From NCBI RefSeq assembly GCF_010501075.1, contig NZ_QVMN01000004.1:186001-250000 (forward strand): a stretch of DNA of 64,000 bases, written 5' to 3'. Position numbers and translations under genes: made by a program. Below are positions 27,172 through 36,228 of this stretch, one piece after another; within the stretch, counting starts at the first letter, position 1, and each line of letters opens with the position of its first letter. This stretch comes from Dysgonomonas sp. 25 (GTDB lineage Bacteria; Bacteroidota; Bacteroidia; Bacteroidales; Dysgonomonadaceae). The notes beneath the pieces were generated by a model. That model was not told where the DNA came from and ran no database searches. It saw nothing but the letters and a program-made list of their open reading frames with translations.

Positions 27172-29130
27172 TCAGTCTTTTTTGCAACGGACGGAACCGC
27201 TATTTGGTCGAGTCCAATCAGATCTTTGTATTCCACCTGTATTAGATATTTGTCTATACCATGCACTATATCCTTCACCACTAGCTGTCATCAAAAAATC
27301 CCCTTGCATATACCCATTCTTATAAATAACATTCATCCCAGGACGTAATGTAGATGAGATAATGTTACTTGCAGCATTAGAAATATAATAAGTATGGAGA
27401 GGTGCAGGACAAAGGTCATACATCGCATACCCATGAGTAGAACCTCTATAACCTGTTGCAGCTATTGTTATAGATGCATTGGCATCTGCGAGACTACTAT
27501 ATTGACTGGTATTGGTATCCATTTCTATTTCCAGTTGAGTCCACTCCCAGTCGCTCGGCAGATGCCATCCATTTGGGCAAATACCTTGTATCTTATCTAC
27601 TTGAGGATCTATATTAGGAGTTGCTGCATTTTCGCCATCTGTGATATTAGCCTGCCCTGAATAGTGTAACAAATTTCCATCGACATCGTAATATCCACGG
27701 CTATTAGTGGCTGCAGCCCAATTGTAAAGGAGTCCTAAACGTGGATTATTGTTATAGACAGTAGCATTGTCAAAATTGTCAGGGCTGGGGTAGATCCACA
27801 TAGGTGTAGCCGCATGTATATTGGCGGGGCGACTTGGATAAGTAGGCAGAGGTATATTCACTTGTTTATCATCCCCTGTTCGTCCAGGAAAAGCAAAGCT
27901 AATGGCAGCTAAATTATTTAGCATCCAACGCCCGGCAGTTCCAAAATCACCTGATAGAAAAATATTGCCATCTTGATCTTTATGCAGCTGTATACCATTT
28001 GCTTTTGTTATCGGATTTACTCCATCATTGTATGTGCCACCTGTTGCAGGTATCGAATTTATATCGGCTACGGCAAAACCCGCTCGGATAGCCCACCCTT
28101 CCATGTCTGGCTCATCAGTACAGTTCAAAACAGGAACAGTTATATCTCCGAAGCGTTTAGTTATTTCGGTATCGGCTATAGTAATGTACGAATAACTATA
28201 CTTAGTGTTGGCTGTTGGCGTGAAAGTAAGGTTATCAGTTGCATTACCACCCAATGTGTTATTTGATCCACCAAGAGTTGGAGTAATTGTAGCTCCTGAT
28301 ACACTTACAATAGAGGCTTGCCATGTTGCGTTACCTCGTACAGGAATAGTTCCGGAGAGATAAGGAATCCAGGTTGGTGTAGCTGAACCGTTGACCCAAA
28401 GTGCATAATTGGTTTGATTAAGAACAAGCTCCTTAGTTACAGGAGGACATTCTTCGGAATAAATAGCAAAAGTCACTTTCGATTCCCGCGTACGCCACGG
28501 ATTATAGATAGTCACCAAGGCGCTGGTCATATCATCCGGATAAACTGATAAAGCTGAAGGGCTTGTTGTCCAACTTGTTGGTGTTATATGCGTATAGGCT
28601 TGTGTAAATTGCAGTCCTCCTCCTATCGAACTCGTCAGCGATGACCAAGCTGCGTGCGTACCCCTGTCCCATGTGAAGTTTAACGTTTGCGCGGCCGATG
28701 TACGGGCATCCATTCCACTGGGTATATGTAGCGTATCTACCATATATAATTCGGCAGCCGAAAGCACTTCGTTGTCTGTCACCTGTTCCCAGCCGCTTCC
28801 CGTCCACACATACAGTCCTTTCGCAAATTGTCCGTCACAGGCAGTTGTATTATATACTGTTAATCCCGTATGCAAAACATCTTCCGCGGCTTTATTTGTT
28901 CCGGTATATTCGCTCGATCCGGCAGTAAACATAGGATATAAATTATCAGGATCGGTTAATGAAACGATAGGAAGCTTCATCCCTTTGGTTGTTGTTCCGT
29001 TCATTTTCAAATCGAGCAACGCTCCGGGGTTTGGTGTTTGGTCACTCCCTATTGTTACTTGTCCGGTGAGTGTTGTCGCAAAAGTAAAGGCTAAAAGTAT
29101 TAGCATAGCTTGCGTCAAAGTCTTTTTCAT
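27172..29130 (-). CDS. Secreted FISUMP-domain protein with QVTIGS-type N-terminal module
   Basis: A 652-residue exported protein. The signal peptide (AMLILLAFTFATTLTG) precedes QVTIGSDQTPNPGALLDLKM, the module shared with the products at 1591 and 32735 and ending near VWTGSGWEQV. A middle of beta domains (about 120-350) includes a BACON/Ig-like stretch with VRGNATWQASIVSVSG. The C-terminal region has the FISUMP (Fibrobacter succinogenes major paralogous) signature: GLLYNWAAATNSRGYYD, ICPNGWHLPSDWEWTQLE and the closing GSVRCKKD. These are cell-surface proteins of unknown function. Its last codons already lie in the inverted repeat shared with the other FISUMP gene. Confidence 0.85.
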   Translation of the reverse strand: MKKTLTQAMLILLAFTFATTLTGQVTIGSDQTPNPGALLDLKMNGTTTKGMKLPIVSLTDPDNLYPMFTAGSSEYTGTNKAAEDVLHTGLTVYNTTACDGQFAKGLYVWTGSGWEQVTDNEVLSAAELYMVDTLHIPSGMDARTSAAQTLNFTWDRGTHAAWSSLTSSIGGGLQFTQAYTHITPTSWTTSPSALSVYPDDMTSALVTIYNPWRTRESKVTFAIYSEECPPVTKELVLNQTNYALWVNGSATPTWIPYLSGTIPVRGNATWQASIVSVSGATITPTLGGSNNTLGGNATDNLTFTPTANTKYSYSYITIADTEITKRFGDITVPVLNCTDEPDMEGWAIRAGFAVADINSIPATGGTYNDGVNPITKANGIQLHKDQDGNIFLSGDFGTAGRWMLNNLAAISFAFPGRTGDDKQVNIPLPTYPSRPANIHAATPMWIYPSPDNFDNATVYNNNPRLGLLYNWAAATNSRGYYDVDGNLLHYSGQANITDGENAATPNIDPQVDKIQGICPNGWHLPSDWEWTQLEIEMDTNTSQYSSLADANASITIAATGYRGSTHGYAMYDLCPAPLHTYYISNAASNIISSTLRPGMNVIYKNGYMQGDFLMTASGEGYSAWYRQISNTGGIQRSDWTRPNSGSVRCKKD

Positions 29131-29290
29131 AAAAAAATAGTTTAGTTAGTGTGTAAAATATATTTGTGTTATTAAACGCATGTTGTGTTTAATTCTTAAT
29201 TTCTGTGCGGCAAAGAAAAGGATTTTTTTTAAAATTAACAAATCTCAGGCAACTAAAACAGAAAAAATATCTGTTAAAAACAGAAAAAAA

Positions 29291-31510
29291 TCAGTTCAAC
29301 CGGCTGACCTCTTTTACCCCTTTTACGGTTTTCAGTTTTTTGATTAACCCGTTCAATGCAGTAGTGTCACTCAGCATGACCGACATATTTCCCTGAAAAA
29401 GCCCGTCGATAGAATCGATGCTGATAGAACGCATGCTGACGCCCGACTCTTTGGATATAATAGAGGTGAGGTTGTTGATAATGCCAATATCGTCCTTGCC
29501 GATAATACGCAGCGTAATGATGTAGCCGCTTGCCGATTTTCCCGACCAGCGCGCAGGCACAACCCGGTAAGCAAAGCGCGCGAACATATCCTTGGCGTTC
29601 GGGCAATTCTTGCGGTGAATTTTTATTCCTTGTGAAGAGACAAATCCGAATATTTCGTCTCCATAAATCGGGTTGCAGCATTTCGCCAATTTGTAATCGA
29701 TGCCCGTAAGGTTGTGATCGATAACGAGTTCTTCGCCACTGGACGAATGTTTTTCATCTTCATTCAGATGAGGTATAAATTGATCGGCACTTGTTGTCTC
29801 GTGCTTTTCATGCAATTCCGTTTCTTTCTTCCCGAAGTCGAGGTATTGATCGATCACATTGTTGATGTCGAGCGTACCATCTGCTATTTTGATATAGAAG
29901 CCCGTTACCGTTTTGAATCCTAATTTCTTGATGAGCCGCATCAGGTTGGGCTCGTAATCTTCTATCTTGCGATTTTTGAAGCGGCGCGCCAATAATTCTT
30001 TCGCAATCTCGACCTGTTTGTTCGCTTCCTCTTTCAGTTGCTGGCGGATACGGTTCTTGGCCTTGGAAGTGGTTACGATGTTCAGCCAGTCCTGTTTAGG
30101 CGATTGGTTGGGCGATGTCAGTATTTCTATCTGATCCCCGCTTTTCAGTTTGTGGCGGATAGGCACATTCTTTCCGTTCACCAAGCCGGATACGCAGGTA
30201 GCCCCTACCTTGGAATGGATAGAAAAGGCAAAATCGAGGACGGTTGCACCTTTCGGCAATTTGTGCAAATCGCCCTTCGGGGTGAAGACGTATATTTCTT
30301 CGTCGTAAAGGTCGAGCTTGAACGCTTCCAGCTTCTCGGCCGTGCCGAGCGAATCGTTTTCCAATACTTCGCGCAGATTGGCAAGCCATTCGTCCAGTTT
30401 GCTCTGGCTATCTTTCACGCCTTTGTATTTCCAGTGCGCGGCGAATCCTTTTTCGGCTACTTCATCCATCCGCTTTGTGCGGATTTGCACCTCCACCCAA
30501 CGCGATTCGGGCCCCATGACGGTTGTGTGCAGCGATTCGTAACCATTGCTTTTGGGGATGGAAAGCCAGTCTTTCAGCCGTTTAGGGTTGGGCGTGTAGA
30601 GATCGGCAACGACGGAATAGACCTGCCAGCATTCGGCTTTTTCTTTGCTTTCTTCCGAATCGAGGATGATACGGATAGCAAACAAGTCGTAGATATGTTC
30701 GAAGTCTACCTGTTGCTTTTTCAGCTTGTTGTTGATGGATGAAATCGATTTTACGCGTCCTTTTATATCATATTTCAATCCCGAATCTTTCAATCGGTTT
30801 TCTATCGGCTTGATAAATTCCCTGATATATTTGTCACGGACTTCGCGGCTTTCGCTGATTTTCCGTTCGACGAAAATATAGGAGTCGGGATCGGTATATT
30901 TTAAGTAAAGATCTTCAAATTCGGTTTTGATGGCATATAGCCCCAATTTGTGAGCCAGAGGGGTATAAAGATAAGAAACTTCCGTCAGGAGATTCATCCT
31001 TATCTTTTCATCGAAGCTCATCGCGTTGCGCATCATATACAGGCGGTTGGCTATCATCAGAAAGATGACACGCATATCTTCAGCCATGGATAGGAGGAGG
31101 TTGGCATAGTTCTCGGAGGCGAGTGCCGATTGGGTTGCCTCCATGTCATTTATTTTGATAAGGCCTTTGACAATCTTCGATACGTCCTGCCCGAAAGTTT
31201 TCTTTACTTCTGCTTCGGAAATAACATGTTCGGTAACAGGGTTGTACAAAAATACAGCAAGGATGGCCGAGCTTCGCAGCCCCATATATTCCATTGCCAC
31301 AAGAGCTGTATTGACAATCGATTCCAATAGGCTGAAACTCTTCCGTCCTCTTTGGTATATACCTTTTCGCAGCGATTCTTTCAGTATATTCCGCAGTTTG
31401 TCGAATTCTTCAGCAGAAAGGCTATTATGGGCATCCTTCAATAGCCGTTTGGCGATCGAGGGTGTTACGTTATAGTCTTTTTTTATGTCATTTTGCTTAT
31501 TTAAACTCAC
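29291..31510 (-). CDS. relA: RelA/SpoT-type (p)ppGpp synthetase with inactive hydrolase domain
   Basis: A 739-residue long RSH protein controlling the stringent response at the ribosome. The N-terminal HD domain has lost its metal ligands: the HD pair is Tyr89-Asn90 in AVFLYNPVTEHV, and the later helix reads NRLYMMRN instead of DRLHNMR. The synthetase domain is intact (FEHIYDLFAIRIILDSEE, RLKDWLSIPKSNGYESLHTT, VEVQIRTKRMDEVAEKGFAA). TGS (EEIYVFTPKGDLHKLPKGAT), zinc-finger (KLAKCCNPIYGDEIFGF) and ACT domains follow. It should make but not break down (p)ppGpp, so a second enzyme elsewhere must hydrolyse it. It lies between the two inverted FISUMP genes. Confidence 0.92.
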   Translation of the reverse strand: MSLNKQNDIKKDYNVTPSIAKRLLKDAHNSLSAEEFDKLRNILKESLRKGIYQRGRKSFSLLESIVNTALVAMEYMGLRSSAILAVFLYNPVTEHVISEAEVKKTFGQDVSKIVKGLIKINDMEATQSALASENYANLLLSMAEDMRVIFLMIANRLYMMRNAMSFDEKIRMNLLTEVSYLYTPLAHKLGLYAIKTEFEDLYLKYTDPDSYIFVERKISESREVRDKYIREFIKPIENRLKDSGLKYDIKGRVKSISSINNKLKKQQVDFEHIYDLFAIRIILDSEESKEKAECWQVYSVVADLYTPNPKRLKDWLSIPKSNGYESLHTTVMGPESRWVEVQIRTKRMDEVAEKGFAAHWKYKGVKDSQSKLDEWLANLREVLENDSLGTAEKLEAFKLDLYDEEIYVFTPKGDLHKLPKGATVLDFAFSIHSKVGATCVSGLVNGKNVPIRHKLKSGDQIEILTSPNQSPKQDWLNIVTTSKAKNRIRQQLKEEANKQVEIAKELLARRFKNRKIEDYEPNLMRLIKKLGFKTVTGFYIKIADGTLDINNVIDQYLDFGKKETELHEKHETTSADQFIPHLNEDEKHSSSGEELVIDHNLTGIDYKLAKCCNPIYGDEIFGFVSSQGIKIHRKNCPNAKDMFARFAYRVVPARWSGKSASGYIITLRIIGKDDIGIINNLTSIISKESGVSMRSISIDSIDGLFQGNMSVMLSDTTALNGLIKKLKTVKGVKEVSRLN

Positions 31511-31570
31511 ATCAAATAGATTTTTGATTTATTATCCGATGATTATTTGCCCTATCGAAATAATATGCTG

Positions 31571-31578
31571 CAAAGGTA
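31571..31578 (-). promoter_or_regulatory. -7 box of relA
   Basis: The minus strand reads TACCTTTG, exact consensus, 61 bp upstream of the ATG at 31510. Confidence 0.5.
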
Positions 31579-31792
31579 TTGCTTTTTTATAATAAAAACG
31601 GGATTATAACATCTTTTTACTATTCTTTCTTCTTGCAAACAAAAAGCCGAAATAGGTTGTGTTTTTCGTGAATAATGTGTTTCTTTGTGATGCTAATAAG
31701 TATGTAATATCTGATAATGGCAGGTTATAATCGCTTTATATTTATAGATAATTGTCGTTTTATCAACATGATAGTTGAAAAAATGAGACTTC

Positions 31793-31817
31793 CACACACA
31801 CACACACACACACACAC
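31793..31817. repeat. CA dinucleotide microsatellite
   Basis: Twelve CA units plus one C in an intergenic region. It is the only such dinucleotide tract noticed in the window and could slip during replication. Confidence 0.9.
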
Positions 31818-31859
31818 GGAATATAATGAATATTTCGGGTTAATCCAAGGTTTCAGAGA

Positions 31860-32734
31860 AGAATTTTCAAAGAAAAGTTACTTCGCCCTACGGGCAGTTA
31901 CTTCGTGCTTCGCACAGTTACGAGTTACAAGAGATAACTTGCGAACTGCTGTACGGCTTTGCCCCTACTCGTCACTCGTAACTTGTAACTCGTCTACTGA
32001 AAAATATGCTTGTGTTAATGTCAGGGGTATTTCCGGCTGCGACAGCCGTGGACACCTCCCCCCAGCCCCCTCCACAAGAGGGGGAGCGAGGGGCAATCTT
32101 TCAGTCAACAGTTATCAGTCAACAGTCAACAAAATTAATGTAGGGGCGAAACATCGTTCGGCGAAGCGCAGGCGAGCCAAAAATCTTTCGCCCGCAATAT
32201 CCGACATATATGGGGCAATGTTTATTGCCCCATACAAAGCTATAACGAGATCTCTCGTAGTCACTCGGGATGACAAGGCTAGCAGTCTAATGTTGCCACG
32301 CCTTTTAAGGCGTGGGTATGATTGCATCTTTCAGGAGGTGACTTTAGTCAAAAGATATTTGGCTAAAGCCCTTTTTGAACTAACCCTTCGAGACCTCCAC
32401 TTAAAAGTGGAGGCAATTAAAAAGGACATACATGCATGTGTGCGCCCGCAAATCGATATATCGGGCAGACACATAGGTCTGCCCCTACACAAAAACCGAA
32501 AGAGATCCCTCGTATCCACTCGGGATGACAATAACCGGCCCCCTTTATCCCCCAAAGGGGGAAATGGGTTTACGCCACCATTCAACAAAAAACGAGAATA
32601 TATCCTTCTCTTAGCCTCCCACACGGGGAGGTTTGGTAGGGCTAAAATACAATCAAACTTATTATTCACTTCATCTTTTCTTGCTCCCCCTCTGTTGGAG
32701 GGGGCAGGGGGAGGTGGTTAATTCTTTATATAAC
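31860..32734. repeat. Intergenic repeat mosaic between relA and the second FISUMP gene
   Basis: About 1.2 kb between the relA start and the ATG at 32735 carries no convincing gene. It is a patchwork of short repeats: TTACTTCGCCCTACGGGCAG and TTCGTGCTTCGCACAG hairpins (about 31880-31930), CCCCCAGCCCCCTCCACAAG-type G/C blocks (32060-32095 and 32685-32720), TGGGGCAATGTTTATTGCCC (about 32210-32235, self-complementary), ACGCCTTTTAAGGCGTGGG (about 32299-32317), and ATCGGGCAGACACATAGGTC (about 32459-32478). Such blocks are common between genes in Bacteroidota. A 334-codon open frame runs across the region, but it is only a by-product of these repeats. Confidence 0.75.
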
Positions 32735-34087
32735 ATGAAACAGAAAATCTTGACACAGGCTATTATCATATTAGCCTTCTTAACAACAACAATTAACCTG
32801 CACTCTCAAGTAACAATAGGAAGTAACCAAGTGCCGAATAAGGGTGCTCTATTGGACTTGAAAATGGATAGCCAAGGGATGTCTACCAAAGGTTTGGGCT
32901 TGCCACGGGTGGAACTGAAGGACATCAGAACGAAAACCGATCTTGCCGAAACTATGGGATTGGCAAGTGGTACGCTCAATGCTGCCGATCATGTGGGATT
33001 GGTGGTCTATAATATCGGGAAAGAAGAAACGTCTGAGGCAACCCGTTTTTGTCCGGGGGTACATCTCTGGGACGGCTCGGAATGGCAGGCATTGACAAAG
33101 TATCCCGATATACAGGAGCAGCTAACGTTTGTCAGTTCCGACGGCCGTAGTTTTGAATACTTAGATGCCAGTAGTCCTGCCAGTGATTGGCCTGCGGGAA
33201 AAAGTGCCGCAGACTATCCTCTCGGCTATATCGGGACTTTTACGGATAGTCGCTCTGGCGATACACCTCAGGTTTATCACTATGCCCGCTTCTATGTAGG
33301 GTATAAGACGAAGAAAGAAACTTATAATGTGCAAAAGAGCTATTCCTGCAATCCGGCCAGCCCCATTTGGAATGCAGGAACGACAGAGACGCGACAAATA
33401 CGGGTGTCTTTTGACGATGGCGTATGGATGACAGAAAACCTACGTGCCATTAAATTCTCTGATGGAGGCAATATTACTCAAAAATCCACTTCCGACCACA
33501 CGTTAAGTCCTTACTACCATTATCCTGCTCTGCAGTCTTCCAATCGCGCTACATTGGGCGTCCTCTACAATTGGTACGCAGCTATCAATATGGGTTCGGG
33601 TCCCGGACAAACACCCGACCCCGGATTTGTGATAGAACAAGGTGGTAGTGCTGAAGAGGATGTGCACATACAAGGTATTTGCCCTACCGGGTGGTGTTTG
33701 CCAAGCGATCAGGAGTGGACCGATTTGGAAAATGGGATTATTCTGAAAACAGCTACTTTTAGTTCCACCCCTGATATTGGTGGAGCTTTGCTTTCTTATG
33801 ATGATAGCAGCTTTCGAGGTACCCACGGTACTGCTATGAAAACCATTACTCATTCAGGTAGTAGCAAAACTGCAATGCAAGGTGGCTTCGATGCTATTCC
33901 AACAGGTTACGTCGTAAATGGTTCAGCTTTGGGGGGAGGCCTTTCTTATTTTTGGTCATCCAGTGCCCATGGACTTTATTCTCGATGGTGCTGGCATCGC
34001 TACTTAGCTCAAGTTCCTACTGGGATGGAAAGGAATGGGAGTACTACCATTTGCATGTTTCCCGTCCGTTGCAAGAAAGACGACTAA
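32735..34087 (+). CDS. Secreted FISUMP-domain protein, paralogue of the product at 27172-29130
   Basis: A 450-residue exported protein. The signal peptide (AIIILAFLTTTINLHS) precedes QVTIGSNQVPNKGALLDLKM, very close to the start of the paralogue, and the module ends at HLWDGSEWQAL. The rest is a FISUMP region: DDGVWMTENLRAIKFSDGG, LGVLYNWYAAINMGSGPG, ICPTGWCLPSDQEWTDLE, YFWSSSAHGLYSRWCWHR and the C-terminus FPVRCKKDD. The middle beta domains of the paralogue are missing, so it is shorter. The start at 32735 is chosen because it gives the signal peptide; the frame upstream to 32633 lies in repeat DNA. The gene ends at the right arm of inverted repeat pair 1. Confidence 0.85.
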   Translation: MKQKILTQAIIILAFLTTTINLHSQVTIGSNQVPNKGALLDLKMDSQGMSTKGLGLPRVELKDIRTKTDLAETMGLASGTLNAADHVGLVVYNIGKEETSEATRFCPGVHLWDGSEWQALTKYPDIQEQLTFVSSDGRSFEYLDASSPASDWPAGKSAADYPLGYIGTFTDSRSGDTPQVYHYARFYVGYKTKKETYNVQKSYSCNPASPIWNAGTTETRQIRVSFDDGVWMTENLRAIKFSDGGNITQKSTSDHTLSPYYHYPALQSSNRATLGVLYNWYAAINMGSGPGQTPDPGFVIEQGGSAEEDVHIQGICPTGWCLPSDQEWTDLENGIILKTATFSSTPDIGGALLSYDDSSFRGTHGTAMKTITHSGSSKTAMQGGFDAIPTGYVVNGSALGGGLSYFWSSSAHGLYSRWCWHRYLAQVPTGMERNGSTTICMFPVRCKKDD

Positions 34088-34088
34088 T

Positions 34089-34366
34089 CAGTTACTTCGC
34101 CCTTCGGGCAGTTACAAGTTACGAGTTACAAGAAACTTTATCTATATAAGAAAAGTTGACAAGTAGACGAGTAAACAAGTTGACATATACTTTGTCATCC
34201 CGAGCGGATGCGAGGGAGCTCGTTGCGCTTTGCGCTGTTCGTAGTCGGCGCGAGATGCTTCACTTTGCTCAGCATGACAGGAGAAAAAATGACAAGAAAA
34301 AAAACACTGTATCGCGTCAAATTTGAGTCGCCTACGCTCCTCGATTGTTAATTGTCAAGTGTGTCA
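34089..34366 (+). repeat. Right arm of inverted repeat pair 1
   Basis: It matches the minus strand of 26868-27168 almost base for base in its first 130 bp and in patches beyond, ending with AAACACTGTATCG and AATTGTCAAGTGTGTCAAG. It lies directly after the FISUMP stop codon, as in the other copy. The remaining bases up to pepD (34367-34634) are AT-rich, and I see no gene in them. Confidence 0.85.
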
Positions 34367-34634
34367 AGTTTTGACTAAATTTCGATTGATTATCAGTGAT
34401 GTAGTTTTTTTGCAAAACTTGACTGCTCTATTAGTCCTGTAAAGAAGTTCTCCGTGATCAAAAAAGGCAAAAAAAGTATTTCAAAAAAAATATGTATTGT
34501 AAAGTTTTTCGATATTTAAATTATTCATTAACAGGAATAAAAGTGCTTGGCAGGTGTGATGGGTCTAATACGAAAAAGTGACACGTTTGTTCCTTTTACA
34601 TGCGGATTCTCGTAGGCGGGTTGGTAGATTTTGC

Positions 34635-34642
34635 TATCTTTG
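34635..34642 (+). promoter_or_regulatory. -7 box of pepD
   Basis: TATCTTTG, exact consensus, 35 bp before the ATG at 34678. Confidence 0.55.
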
Positions 34643-34677
34643 TTATTATTCATTTATAATAAAATAAAATATATACT

Positions 34678-36138
34678 ATGGCAAAAGACATATTAGGGCT
34701 TAAACCGGCCAAGCTATGGGAATGCTTTTATGAGCTGACTCAGATTCCCCGTCCGACAGGGCATACCAAAGAGGTAGAAAAATATATAGTAGATTTTGGA
34801 AAATCGATGGGTTTAGACACAAAACAGGATGAAGTAGGGAATGTGCTTATCACCAAACCCGCTTCGGCAGGGATGGAAAATGCACCGACCGTAATCCTGC
34901 AAAGTCACCTCGATATGGTTCCGCAAAAGAACTCAGATGTACAACACGACTTCTTGAAAGACCCTATCGATGCCCATATCGATGGCAAAGTGGTTCGCGC
35001 CAACAAAACTACTTTGGGGGCGGATAATGGTATCGGCGCGGCGGCAGCTATGGCTGTGCTGGCTGATAATTCGCTGAAACATGGAAAGATAGAGGCCTTG
35101 TTTACTATCGACGAAGAAGTAGGTATGGTCGGAGCTTTCGGCTTGAAGCCGGGTTTTCTGACTGGTAGTATCTTGCTCAATCTGGATACGGAAGAGTTGG
35201 GTGAGTTATGTGTCGGTTGTGCCGGAGGAGCGGATGTGAATGCCGAATGGGAATACAAAGATGTGGAAGTTGCGCCGGGGGATGTTGCCTACAAAGTAAG
35301 CCTTACCGGATTGCGCGGAGGTCACTCCGGAACAGAAATTCACTTGGGGCGCGGAAACGCAAACCGTCTGATGTGCCGCTTGCTGAAAGATGCGGTAGCC
35401 AATTACGAGGTACGTCTTGCGTCTATAGATGGCGGTTCGTTGCGTAATGCTATCCCGCGCGAGGCATTTGCTGTGGTGACGGTGGCTCCGGAGGATAAAG
35501 AGGATTTTCTTGCTTTGGTGAAAGAATATGAGACGACTTATCGCAACGAGTATAAGGCTACCGAAAACAATATCTCATTGGTGGCTGTGCCGGCTGATAT
35601 GCCAGCGACGCTTATGCCGGAAGAAATACAGGATAGCGTAATCAATGCCGTTGTGGGTTGCCAGAATGGGGTAATCAGTGTGTTGACCGATTCTATCTTT
35701 GCCGGAACGGTGGAGACGTCTACTAATCTGGCTTCGGTGAAATCGCAGCCGGGCAAATTGGAGGTGAAGATTCTGACCCGCAGTTCGTCCGAAACACGTA
35801 AAGATGAGATTTGCTCTTCGCTCGAAAGTGTGTTTATGCTTGCAGGAGCAAAAGTAAGTATCGAAAATCCTTATCCGGGATGGCAGCCGAATGCCGGTTC
35901 GAAGACATTGAAGGTGATGGCAGATTTGTATAAGGATATGTTTGGTGAAGAATCGAAAGTCGTTTCAGTTCATGCCGGATTGGAGTGTGGTATCATTCTT
36001 TCCAGCACGCCGGGCTTGGATATTGTATCGTTCGGGCCGACTATCCTGAATGCGCATTCGCCTGACGAGTTTGTCGAAATAGATACAGTTGAGCCTTTCT
36101 ATAATTACCTGCTGAAAACGTTGGAATTGCTGAAATAA
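34678..36138 (+). CDS. pepD: Aminoacyl-histidine dipeptidase (cytosol nonspecific dipeptidase, M20 family)
   Basis: A 486-residue cytoplasmic zinc dipeptidase. Metal-site motifs are VILQSHLDMVPQKNSD, TTLGADNGIGAAAAMAVL, the IDEEVGMVGAFGL catalytic Glu pair, LNLDTEELGELCVGCAGG and HAGLECGII near the C-terminus. LRGGHSGTEIH lies in the lid domain, as in other M20C peptidases. It degrades dipeptides such as Xaa-His taken up from the medium. It is a single-gene unit with its own -7 box, followed by a hairpin terminator. Confidence 0.94.
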   Translation: MAKDILGLKPAKLWECFYELTQIPRPTGHTKEVEKYIVDFGKSMGLDTKQDEVGNVLITKPASAGMENAPTVILQSHLDMVPQKNSDVQHDFLKDPIDAHIDGKVVRANKTTLGADNGIGAAAAMAVLADNSLKHGKIEALFTIDEEVGMVGAFGLKPGFLTGSILLNLDTEELGELCVGCAGGADVNAEWEYKDVEVAPGDVAYKVSLTGLRGGHSGTEIHLGRGNANRLMCRLLKDAVANYEVRLASIDGGSLRNAIPREAFAVVTVAPEDKEDFLALVKEYETTYRNEYKATENNISLVAVPADMPATLMPEEIQDSVINAVVGCQNGVISVLTDSIFAGTVETSTNLASVKSQPGKLEVKILTRSSSETRKDEICSSLESVFMLAGAKVSIENPYPGWQPNAGSKTLKVMADLYKDMFGEESKVVSVHAGLECGIILSSTPGLDIVSFGPTILNAHSPDEFVEIDTVEPFYNYLLKTLELLK

Positions 36139-36159
36139 CGGTTCTCTTATCATATACAA

Positions 36160-36200
36160 TAACGGGGTTGCTTCTTTATGATAGCAACCCCATTGTTTTC
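36160..36200 (+). terminator. Terminator after pepD
   Basis: GGGGTTGCT (36164-36172) pairs with AGCAACCCC (36183-36191), followed by a short T-rich stretch. It lies between convergent genes and may also serve the lipoprotein gene at 36229. Confidence 0.7.
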
Positions 36201-36228
36201 AAGACAGAACCAGCGTTCTTTTTATCTT

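Noticed and set aside
31717-32721. 334-codon plus-strand frame between relA and the FISUMP gene
   Set aside because: It runs through a CA microsatellite and several repeat modules, has no family-like segment, and its end overlaps the signal peptide region of the real gene at 32735.
26868-34366. Composite transposon reading of the inverted repeat pair
   Set aside because: The arms contain no transposase and no target-site duplication was found; they are intergenic repeats also present elsewhere in the window.
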